Shown one piece after another: positions 1 through 8,800 of a DNA stretch of 64,000 nucleotides. How positions within the stretch are numbered: the first letter of the stretch is position 1; each line of letters starts with the position of its first letter. Position numbers and translations under genes: made by a program. The notes beneath the pieces are model-generated. The model searched no databases. It was not told the DNA's origin and saw only the letters and a program-made list of their open reading frames with translations. Origin of the DNA: Bacteroidota bacterium (lineage in GTDB: Bacteria; Bacteroidota; Bacteroidia; Bacteroidales; JAGONC01); the NCBI GenBank assembly GCA_026391695.1, contig JAPLDP010000033.1, positions 1 to 64,000 on the forward strand, read 5' to 3'.

Positions 1-108
1 ATAGAGAATAAACAAAGGTCGTAAAATTTTGTTCATGTCACAAAAAAAAATTGCAGTATCGGAAAAGGATTTGTAAAATTAAGAATAATTCCAATGAAGA
101 TAAATGCC

Positions 109-116
109 TAATTTTG
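109..116 (+). promoter_or_regulatory. -7 promoter element, TAATTTTG
   Basis: This matches the Bacteroidota sigma-factor -7 consensus TAnnTTTG and lies 54 bases before the debranching enzyme start. No convincing -33 TTTG is seen at the usual spacing. The first 170 bases are AT-rich and hold nothing else I can support. Confidence 0.4.
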
Positions 117-170
117 AAGGTTTCAATAATTTTGGATGATCTGCTATAACTATAGATTAAATTTCTTAAA

Positions 171-2117
171 ATGAGTTATATAAAGTTTGATAAAACGCAG
201 TTGGTAAACCTTGAGTATTCGCTGAACAGGGAGTTGTTAAGGTCGAACCGGGCCGGATCATATGCGTGTACCACCATCATTGGGTGTAATACCCGCAAGT
301 ATCATGGTCTTTTAATAGCTCCTCAACCCGCTATTGATGGCGATAATCATGTTCTCCTTACTGCGTTTGATGAAACAATAATCCAGCATGGCACTGAATT
401 TAACCTGGGTATTCATAAATTCAAAGGAGAGGTGTACATGCCCAAAGGACATAAATATGTCACTGATTTTGAAGCAGATCCGATACCTGTTCTTACATAC
501 CGTGTGGGTGGAGTTGTCCTGCAAAAGGAGCGGTTGTTTTTATCCAATGATGCCCGCATATTATTCCGTTATACCCTTGTTGATGCGCATTCCCCAACGT
601 TGTTGAGGCTCCGGCCTTTTATGTCATTCCGGAATCACCATCATTTGAGCAAGGCCAATCATTTTGTTGAAAAGAAATATCAGCTTATTGAAAACGGTAT
701 AAAGGTAAGGATGTACCAGGGATATTCCCATCTCCATATGCAGTTTTCAAAGCCACCGGAATACACTCATGTGCCTGACTGGTACTATAATTTTGAATAT
801 ATCCGTGAAAAGGAGAGAGGGTACGACTGCCTGGAAGATCTTTATACGCCGGGATACTTTGAAATATCTATAAAGAAGGGGGAGAGTATAATTTTTTCAG
901 CAGGTTTGAGCCCAATAACTGTTACTACTCTCAAACGTGCATTTAGCGATGAAGTAAAGAAAAGGATCCCACGCGACAGTTTCGAAAACTGCCTTGGCAA
1001 TGCTGCGCAACAATTCATTGTCAGGCGTGGTAAGAGGACTGATATTATTGCAGGCTTTCCCTGGTTTGGCAGGTGGGGTAGGGATACTTTCATTTCTCTT
1101 CCCGGTTTAACATTGGTGCTGGAGAATCCTCAGACGTTTATCGCAGTCATCAACACCATACTTCAGGATCTCCACGGTTCTCTTTTCCCTAACTTCGGTA
1201 CAGGCCAGGAGCTATCATATAATTCAGTGGATGCACCTTTATGGTTTTTCTGGGCTTTACAGCAATATGTTATGCATACGAACCGCAAACAGCAGGTTTG
1301 GAAAGAATATGGCCATAAAATGAAGACGATACTGGAAGGTTACCGGAATGGTGATTTGTTCAATTTAAAGATGCTGGATAATGGCCTGATATATGCCGGA
1401 GAAACAGGTAAAGCCCTGACGTGGATGGATGCCATCGTTGACGGCAAGCCGGTTACACCGCGGGCCGGCATGCCTGTCGAAGTCAATTCTCTCTGGTATA
1501 ATGCGATCATGTTTAGTCTGGAACTCAGCAGGATCATGGACGATACATCCTTTATCGAAGGATGGCAGGATATATCATCTATGATACCCTTGTCTTTCAT
1601 CGATACATTTTGGGATGATAAAAAAGGTTATCTTGCCGACTATGTTGATGGTGACTATAAGAACTTTGATGTGCGGCCGAACATGGTCTTTGCTACATCC
1701 TTGCCGTATACACCGTTAGATGAGGAAAAAAGAAAAAGTATACTCGACGTGATCCGTAATGAATTGCTGACTTCACGCGGTTTACGGACACTCTCACCAA
1801 GTCACCCCGATTATCAGGGAGTGTATTATGGTGATCAATCGACACGCGACAGGATTTATCACAACGGATGCGTATTTCCCTGGTTGCTGGGCCATTTCGT
1901 CGAGGGTTATCTCCGCATTCATGGAAAATCTGGTTTAAGGTTTGTCAAACTCCTCTATAGTGGCTTTGAAGAGGTGATTCAGGATTATGGAATTGGTACC
2001 ATTGCGGAGCTTTATGATGGAGACCCTCCGCATAAGGCTGGCGGGGCTATATCACAGGCTTGGAGCGTTGCCGAGTTGCTGAGGATTGGAAAGATGCTGA
2101 AGAAGTATGAAACATGA
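171..2117 (+). CDS. amylo-alpha-1,6-glucosidase (glycogen debranching enzyme)
   Basis: Predicted cytosolic enzyme that hydrolyses alpha-1,6 branch points of glycogen. At 648 residues it has the usual two-part build: an N-terminal beta-sandwich domain (about residues 15-230, with NTRKYHGLL typical of this family) and a C-terminal alpha/alpha-toroid glucosidase domain (about 275-645). The motif GFPWFGRWGRDTF is a family hallmark, and Asp305 within it is a likely catalytic residue. The motif IAELYDGDPPHKAGG near the C-terminus matches the second acidic motif of the family. The ATG at 171 starts the conserved N-terminus. It is first in a run of glycogen genes on the same strand. Family assignment is firm; branch specificity is inferred. 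Confidence 0.93.
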   Translation: MSYIKFDKTQLVNLEYSLNRELLRSNRAGSYACTTIIGCNTRKYHGLLIAPQPAIDGDNHVLLTAFDETIIQHGTEFNLGIHKFKGEVYMPKGHKYVTDFEADPIPVLTYRVGGVVLQKERLFLSNDARILFRYTLVDAHSPTLLRLRPFMSFRNHHHLSKANHFVEKKYQLIENGIKVRMYQGYSHLHMQFSKPPEYTHVPDWYYNFEYIREKERGYDCLEDLYTPGYFEISIKKGESIIFSAGLSPITVTTLKRAFSDEVKKRIPRDSFENCLGNAAQQFIVRRGKRTDIIAGFPWFGRWGRDTFISLPGLTLVLENPQTFIAVINTILQDLHGSLFPNFGTGQELSYNSVDAPLWFFWALQQYVMHTNRKQQVWKEYGHKMKTILEGYRNGDLFNLKMLDNGLIYAGETGKALTWMDAIVDGKPVTPRAGMPVEVNSLWYNAIMFSLELSRIMDDTSFIEGWQDISSMIPLSFIDTFWDDKKGYLADYVDGDYKNFDVRPNMVFATSLPYTPLDEEKRKSILDVIRNELLTSRGLRTLSPSHPDYQGVYYGDQSTRDRIYHNGCVFPWLLGHFVEGYLRIHGKSGLRFVKLLYSGFEEVIQDYGIGTIAELYDGDPPHKAGGAISQAWSVAELLRIGKMLKKYET

Positions 2118-2204
2118 GTCGGCAGTCGGCAGTCGACAGTCGACAGTCGGCAGTCACTTTAAACGCAGTAAACTGCTGACTGCCTACTGTTGACTGCCGA
2201 CTTG
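2114..2204 (+). repeat. heptamer-phased inverted repeat (GGCAGTC family)
   Basis: The left part repeats the heptamers GGCAGTC and GACAGTC about five times. After a short spacer (about 2156-2177) the right part carries the complementary series (GACTGCC, TACTGTT, GACTGCC). The transcript could fold into a long stem. It fills most of the gap between the debranching enzyme and the GT4 gene, and may act as an intergenic terminator or mRNA-stabilising structure (inference). Confidence 0.75.
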
Positions 2205-2244
2205 ACAACGGACACGAAAAGAAATAAATAATAGAACAACATCA

Positions 2245-3537
2245 ATGAGAGTACTAATGTTCGGCTGGGAGTTTCCGCCTCATATCACCGGAGGACTTGG
2301 CACAGCATGCTTTGGATTGACCAAAGGATTAATGAAGCATGGGACAGAGGTCATCTTTGTTGTACCAAGAGCTTATGGCGATGAAAACCAGGAAGCTGTC
2401 AGACTGATTAATGCCAGTGACTTCTCGATAGATACCTCCGATCCGGAGTACAATGAATACTGGAAAAGAATCACCTTCCTTCAGATAGGATCAAATCTTA
2501 TACCCTACGTTGCCCCGGAAGAGTTCACCGACATTATTGTACAACAGGAACTGGAAAAGCAGACCGTCACAAAGGGGGTGTTCTCAAAACGGTTTGAATT
2601 TTCAGGAAAATATAACAAGGATCTTTTCGAGGAGATTTCCCGCTATGCGCTGGTAGCTTCTGCTGTGGCAGCTTCACAGGATTTCGATGTCATCCATGCA
2701 CATGACTGGCTCACTTACCCGGCAGGCATGGCAGCTAAATCGGTCAGTGGAAAACCTCTCGTCGTGCACATGCATGCCACTGAATTTGACCGTTCAGGTG
2801 AAAACGTGAACCAGAATATCTATGACATCGAACGCGAGGGCATGGAAACAGCCGACAGGGTAATTACAGTCAGCAACCTGACACGTCAGATCGTCATTCA
2901 GCGATATGGAATTGATCCTGATAAAGTCGTTACAGTTCATAATGCTGTCGAACCTGTGGATAAGGCAGACTTTTCGGATACCTCAAGAGGTGTAAAGGAA
3001 AAGATCGTCACTTTTCTGGGAAGGCTCACCTACCAGAAAGGACCTGAATATTTTGTTGAAGCGGCCAAGAAAGTACTTGAAAGAGACAGCCAGGTCAGAT
3101 TTGTTATGGCTGGTTCGGGAGATATGATGAAAAAAATGATACGGCGGGTTGCCACACTCAGGATGGCTACCAGGTTTCATTTCACAGGATTTCTGCAGGG
3201 TCAGGAAGTCGATCGTATGTTCCTTATGACCGACGTCTTCGTCATGCCATCAGTATCTGAACCTTTTGGCATCGTTCCCCTCGAAGCCATGCGTTCAAAT
3301 GTACCTGTCGTCATTTCACGGCAATCGGGTGTCGCCGAAGTTTTACGGCATGCCCTGAAGATAGATTTCTGGGATGTGGATGCCCTGGCCGACTCAATTT
3401 ATGGCTTATTGCATTATGAAGCTCTGTCGGCAATGTTTAAAAAATATGGTAAAGATGAAGTGGATAACCTTAAATGGGAAGATGCAGCATTGAAAGTGAA
3501 ACAGGTTTATGAGGATGTCATGAACCTCACCCCCTGA
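2245..3537 (+). CDS. GT4-family glycosyltransferase, bacterial glycogen synthase-like
   Basis: GT-B fold, retaining glycosyltransferase of family 4, 430 residues, probably cytosolic. The N-terminus has the sugar-nucleotide enzyme signature FGWEFPPHITGGLG (residues 6-19), typical of the glycogen synthase-like GT4 proteins found beside GH57 genes. The EX7E motif is SEPFGIVPLEAM, with Glu339 and Glu347. It lies between a debranching enzyme and a GH57 amylase, which suggests a role in alpha-glucan synthesis. The donor sugar cannot be told from sequence. It is distinct from the GT3 synthase encoded 3.6 kb downstream, so this locus carries two unrelated glucan synthase-like enzymes. Confidence 0.88.
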   Translation: MRVLMFGWEFPPHITGGLGTACFGLTKGLMKHGTEVIFVVPRAYGDENQEAVRLINASDFSIDTSDPEYNEYWKRITFLQIGSNLIPYVAPEEFTDIIVQQELEKQTVTKGVFSKRFEFSGKYNKDLFEEISRYALVASAVAASQDFDVIHAHDWLTYPAGMAAKSVSGKPLVVHMHATEFDRSGENVNQNIYDIEREGMETADRVITVSNLTRQIVIQRYGIDPDKVVTVHNAVEPVDKADFSDTSRGVKEKIVTFLGRLTYQKGPEYFVEAAKKVLERDSQVRFVMAGSGDMMKKMIRRVATLRMATRFHFTGFLQGQEVDRMFLMTDVFVMPSVSEPFGIVPLEAMRSNVPVVISRQSGVAEVLRHALKIDFWDVDALADSIYGLLHYEALSAMFKKYGKDEVDNLKWEDAALKVKQVYEDVMNLTP

Positions 3538-3539
3538 CT

Positions 3540-3553
3540 TCATCACCTGATGA
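3540..3553 (+). other. short perfect palindrome TCATCA-CC-TGATGA
   Basis: A six-base stem with a two-base loop directly after the GT4 stop codon. There is no T-run after it, so it is only a weak terminator candidate. Confidence 0.3.
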
Positions 3554-3630
3554 GGAAGGGGACAAGTTAGGGTGAAAGTCAGGCAGCTAAATATCCACAA
3601 ATGCTCGAATAACGTATAACATAAAAATAA

Positions 3631-5004
3631 ATGAGATCTCTTTGTTATTATTTCCAGGTACACCAGCCTTTCAGATTAAGGACATACCGGTTTTTTGATA
3701 TCGGAAAAGACCATTATTATTATGATGATTACCTGAACCGCTCTATCATCAAACGTGTTGCTGAGAAGTGCTATCTTCCTGCCAACAAGGTCATCCTGGA
3801 TCTGATAAAAGAATATGGCCGTTCATTTAAGGTAAGTTATTCCATTTCCGGAACCGCCATTGATCAGCTGGAATCTGTCGCTCCTGAGGTCATTGAAAGT
3901 TTTCAAAAGCTTGCTGCCACAGGTTGCGTGGAGTTCATAGCCGAGACCTATGCACATTCTTTGTCATCGTTGAAAAGCAGGGAGGAATTTTTCGAACAGG
4001 TGCGCCTGCATAGCCAGAAAATGGAGATCCTCTTTGGCCAGAAACCCAGGACTTTCCGAAACACAGAACTGATTTATTCGGATGACATCGGTGAGATGGT
4101 GTTCGATATGGGATTTGACATGATGCTTACCGAGGGAGCAAAGCACATACTGGGATGGAAAAGCCCCAATTACATGTATTGCAGCTCCAGGATTCCCAAG
4201 TTGAAACTCTTGCTTAGAAATTTCAGGTTGAGCGATGATCTGTCATTCCGTTTTTCCTTGCAAGACTGGAATGAGTGGCCTATGACCACCGAGAAATTTG
4301 CTGATTGGCTGAATGCCATCCCTTCGCATGAAGAAGTGGTGAACATCTTCGTTGATTATGAAACTTTTGGTGAACGTCAGTGGAAGGAGACAGGTATCTT
4401 TGAGTTTCTGAGAGATCTGCCACGGAAAGTGTTCGCTAAGACTAAGTTTACGTTCAACACCCCTTATGAACTATCCACAAAGCTGCAACCTGTCTCTTCC
4501 ATTCATGTCCCTCATGCTATTTCCTGGGCCGACGAAGAAAGGGACCTCACAGCCTGGCTCGGCAATGAACTCCAGGATGAAGCCTTTAACAACCTCTATA
4601 GTATTGAGCAAAAGGTAAAAAGCACCAATGATCCGCAACTGATCAATGACTGGCGTTATCTGCAGGGTAGTGATCATTTTTATTACATGTGTACAAAATG
4701 GTTCTCCAATGGATATGTCCATAAGTTTTTCAATCCCTATCCATCCCCATACGATTCATTCATTAACTATATGAATGTCCTTGCTGATTTTATGATAAGG
4801 ATTGATGACAGGTTAAGTGGTTCATTTATCCCTGAGCAGGTAACCAAAGAGGAGAAGAAGAGTGAGCTGGGAAAAGGAAGAAAAGTAACAAGGAAGAAGA
4901 GCGAAAGGAAGCCTGCAGCAAAACCTGCGACCGTTAAGGTTAAGACGACCGTTAAGAAGGGGAAAAAACCGGCAGTGAAGGCTGGCAAACGCTCTAAAAA
5001 GTAG
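3631..5004 (+). CDS. glycoside hydrolase family 57 (alpha-amylase-like) with lysine-rich tail
   Basis: GH57 (beta/alpha)7-barrel enzyme acting on alpha-glucans. His11-Gln-Pro is the conserved HQP of region 1. Glu146 in FRNTEL fits the nucleophile position and Asp242 in DYETFGE the acid/base position. The catalytic part ends near residue 400. The last ~50 residues are unusual: almost half Lys or Arg, in a low-complexity pattern of Lys, Ala, Pro and Thr resembling histone H1-like tails. There is no signal peptide, so it is cytosolic. Its neighbours argue for glycogen breakdown or remodelling rather than extracellular starch use. Confidence 0.9.
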   Translation: MRSLCYYFQVHQPFRLRTYRFFDIGKDHYYYDDYLNRSIIKRVAEKCYLPANKVILDLIKEYGRSFKVSYSISGTAIDQLESVAPEVIESFQKLAATGCVEFIAETYAHSLSSLKSREEFFEQVRLHSQKMEILFGQKPRTFRNTELIYSDDIGEMVFDMGFDMMLTEGAKHILGWKSPNYMYCSSRIPKLKLLLRNFRLSDDLSFRFSLQDWNEWPMTTEKFADWLNAIPSHEEVVNIFVDYETFGERQWKETGIFEFLRDLPRKVFAKTKFTFNTPYELSTKLQPVSSIHVPHAISWADEERDLTAWLGNELQDEAFNNLYSIEQKVKSTNDPQLINDWRYLQGSDHFYYMCTKWFSNGYVHKFFNPYPSPYDSFINYMNVLADFMIRIDDRLSGSFIPEQVTKEEKKSELGKGRKVTRKKSERKPAAKPATVKVKTTVKKGKKPAVKAGKRSKK

Positions 5005-5046
5005 GATCTGCTGCTGTAAAAAATTTTCAACAAACTATTTACCATA

Positions 5047-5823
5047 ATGGATTTACTGATAAAGGACCAATTATTTATTGTCACCGGTGCCAGTTCCGGA
5101 CTTGGAAATGCGGTAGCAAGGGCACTTGTATCTGAGGGTGCCAATGTCATCACTGTGGCACGAAGATCTGAAATCCTTAATAATCTGGAACTTACTTATC
5201 CAGGGAAGATTTCAGTAGTCAGTGGCGATGTGATACAATCCGAAACTCTTGACAGGATAGTCAAAGCAACAGGTGACCGGCGACTTGACGGGGTGTTTGT
5301 CAATGCTGGTGGCCCACCGGCTAAATCCATTGCAGAGACTACATTAGAGGATTGGGATGCAGCTTATCAATTATTGGTCCGCTGGAAAGTCAGCCTGATC
5401 AAATCGCTCCTCCCAAAATTCATTGAACAGCATTATGGTCGGATACTTTTCAGTGAAAGTTCAGCGGTAAAGCAACCTGTTGAAAATCTGGTTCTCAGTA
5501 ATGCGCTTCGGCTGGCCATAACAGGATTTTCTAAAACATTATCTGAAGAATATGCATCCAAGGGCATTACATCCAACGTTATCGGGCCTGGACACCATGA
5601 TACGGAAGCTGTGAAAAGACTATTCCGGAAGAAAAGCGAGCAGCTCAATATACCTTTCGATGAAGCAAAAACACAGGCTATCAGGAGAATTCCGGTTGGC
5701 CGCATGGGAGCTCCTGATGATTTCGCCTCTCTCGCTGTATGGCTTCTTTCGCCTTTTTCGGGATTTGTCACCGGACAGGTATATTGCCTGGATGGCGGCG
5801 CGATAAAGTCAACATTCCTTTAG
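5047..5823 (+). CDS. SDR-family oxidoreductase with non-standard active site
   Basis: Short-chain dehydrogenase/reductase, 258 residues. The Rossmann dinucleotide motif TGASSGLG is at residues 13-20, and the NAG motif is seen in VNAGGP. Where classical members have YxxxK, this protein reads SNALR (VLSNALRLAITGFSK): Tyr is replaced by Ser and Lys by Arg. This variant occurs in a subgroup of SDR proteins annotated as 3-oxoacyl-ACP reductase-like, so it may be a separate functional class rather than decay. It lies between GH57 and the synthase-phosphorylase gene with a 42-base gap on its left. Substrate unknown. Confidence 0.85.
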   Translation: MDLLIKDQLFIVTGASSGLGNAVARALVSEGANVITVARRSEILNNLELTYPGKISVVSGDVIQSETLDRIVKATGDRRLDGVFVNAGGPPAKSIAETTLEDWDAAYQLLVRWKVSLIKSLLPKFIEQHYGRILFSESSAVKQPVENLVLSNALRLAITGFSKTLSEEYASKGITSNVIGPGHHDTEAVKRLFRKKSEQLNIPFDEAKTQAIRRIPVGRMGAPDDFASLAVWLLSPFSGFVTGQVYCLDGGAIKSTFL

Positions 5824-5847
5824 ATTATTCATCTATTTAAATAAAAC

Positions 5848-5855
5848 TATCTTTG
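5848..5855 (+). promoter_or_regulatory. -7 promoter element, TATCTTTG
   Basis: Perfect match to TAnnTTTG, 22 bases ahead of the ATG of the GT3-GT35 fusion gene. This suggests the fusion gene has its own promoter. No clear -33 element. Confidence 0.5.
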
Positions 5856-5877
5856 CACACTCAAACACGGAAGGGAG

Positions 5878-8800
5878 ATGAATACAGTTAACAGCGTAGT
5901 GCGGCAGGTCAGACCAGATTATATTTTTGAAACAGGCTGGGAAGTATGCAATAAGATTGGTGGCATATACACTGTTCTTTCGACGAAGGCATCAAGTATG
6001 GTGAAAGAACTGGGAGATAATTACATTCTCATCGGACCTGATGTGATGAAGGAGATGAGTGAAAATAATGAGTTCATTGACGATGCAGGTTTATATAAAT
6101 CGTGGCGGGATAAAGCAGAACTGGAAGGTCTGCGTTTCAGGATCGGACGATGGAACATTGCCGGCAACCCTGTCGTCATTCTGGTTGATTTCACTCCATA
6201 TTTTCCTAATAAGAATAAAATATTTGCGCATTTCTGGGAGAGTTATAAACTGGACTCTATCACCGGGCAATGGGATTATGTTGAACCGGCCTTATTTGGA
6301 TATGCAGCTGCTAAAGTCATCGAAAGCTTTTATAATTATTATCTTACCGCTCATGACAGGCTGGTAGCCCACTTTCATGAGTGGATGACAGGCGCAGGGG
6401 TATTGTATCTCAAAGAATACGTTCCACAGGCAGCCACAGTCTTCACTACACACGCTACCATTGTCGGACGCAGTATCGCTGGCAATGGCCTTCCTCTGTA
6501 CGGTGATCTTCCGATATATGATGCCGAAGCTATGGCATCAAATTTTGGTATCAGATCGAAGTTTTCATTGGAAAAATTAGCCGCTGTTGAATGCGACACA
6601 TTTACTACAGTCAGCCCTATCACAGCCAATGAATGCCATTATTTTCTCAAGAGAGACCCGGATATCATCACACCCAATGGTTTCGATGATTCGTTTGTTC
6701 CGGTTACCGGTGAATTTACAGGGAGAAGAAATGAGTCAAGAAATGTAATTATTAACGTTGCAAAAGCCTTATTTAATCAGGATATTCCTTCGGATAGCAT
6801 ACTGGTGATTAACAGCGGGAGGTATGAGTTTAAAAATAAGGGCATAGATCTTTTTATAAAGGCTTTGGGACGTCTTAACTCCATTAGCGACCTGCCGGGC
6901 CAGCTTCTGGCTGTCATTGCAGTTCCTTCTAACCACAGTGGGCCGCGACAGGATGTCCTTCAGCGCATTGGCACACCGGATATGAGCAATCCTTTGTCGG
7001 ATGAGATTTTAACCCATGGATTACATGATGTTGAACATGATCCTGTCATCCGGATGATTAGGGAAAACAATCTTCACAACAGCCCGCACGACCGCGTCAA
7101 GGTCATGTTTGTACCTTCCTATCTCAATGGCAGCGATGGCATCTTTAATCTGGACTATTATGATTTCCTTATCGGATTCGATATTTCCGTATTCCCTTCC
7201 TATTATGAACCCTGGGGTTATACACCACTCGAAAGCTTAGCCTTCCATATCCCAGCTATCACCACTTCCCTGTCAGGTTTTGGACAATGGGTACATTTGA
7301 GAAATGGCGATACCACTTTGGGTATTGAACTCATCGAACGGGGAGATCATGATGATGACAGGGTTGTTGACCAGCTCACTGAAAAGCTTAATGATTTCAT
7401 CCGTAAATCACCGGCGAAAAGGGACCTTATCCGAAAGAAAGCCTGGGATATTTCACGCATTGCTCTATGGGAAAATCTTATCAGGAATTATTTCGATGCG
7501 TTTTCCCTTGCACTCAGGAAAACCGATACCCGTTCCGACCTCTTCAAGGGAAAACAACATGACCAGATAACGGTTCATAAAAGATTTACACCTGCCAGAC
7601 CTGATTGGCGGAAAATACTGGTGAATCAGGAAATTCCCAAAATATTTGAAAAGCTGCAGAAGATTTCGATGAATCTATGGTGGACCTGGCACTATGAGGC
7701 GTATGAACTTTTTGAGATGATTGATCCTCACGGCTGGAAAGGATTGAATAACAACCCTATAGCTTTATTGGAGTCGCTGAGTATGGAGACATTCAATAAA
7801 CTGCAGCATGACCACCATTTCATGAGTACTCTTGACAAGGTCTATGACCTGTTTGACGAATATATGAAGAAGGCGGAGGAGAAGCCCGCTGAAATGATCG
7901 CTTATTTCAGCATGGAATATGGTCTCCATGATACCCTGAGGCTATTCTCCGGTGGACTTGGCATGCTGGCCGGTGACTACCTGAAAGAGGCCAGCGACAT
8001 AAATGTCAATATCATTGGAATCGGATTGATGTACCGCTATGGTTTTTTCAATCAGAAGATATCCATTTTCGGTGATCAGCTGGCTACCTATACGCCGCAT
8101 AAATTTTCGCATTTGCCGCTGATACCTGTCCGTGATGCCGATGGTGGCTGGATTAAAATCAGCCTGGCTTTGCCGGGACGTGTGGTCTATGCCAAGGTAT
8201 GGAAAGTTGAGGTAGGGCGTGTGCCATTATATCTCATGGATACGGATATTTCCGAAAATTCAGAAAATGACCGTTCCATCACGCACCAGCTTTATGGCGG
8301 TGACGTTGAAAACCGGCTGAAACAGGAATTGCTGCTGGGTGTCGGCGGTATTCGTATTCTCGATGCTATGAATGTTGAACCTGACTTATACCATTGTAAT
8401 GAGGGTCATGCTGCTTTCATCGGGCTGGAGCGTCTGAGAAAATTGGTACAGGGTAAGAAATTTTCTTTTCAGGAAGCCCTCGAGATCGTGAGGTCATCGT
8501 CGCTGTTTACAACCCACACACCTGTTCCTGCCGGACACGACGCCTTTCCTGAAGACCTTCTGCGTACCTATTTACCGCATTATGCTGATCGTTTAAAGCT
8601 TACATGGGAGGACTTTATGAACCTCGGCAGGTTCAGGCCTGACGATCTTTCAGAAAAATTTTCGATGAGTGTCCTGGCTGCCCATCTCTCCCAGGAAATA
8701 AACGGCGTGAGCCGCATCCACGGAAAGGTGACGCAGGAAATGTTCCAAACCTTATTTGAAGGGTATTTTCCACAGGAAATATCTATCGGTTATGTGACCA

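Noticed and set aside
2114-2204. CRISPR-like array
   Set aside because: The units are 7 bases with no spacers and form an inverted repeat; no cas gene is present.
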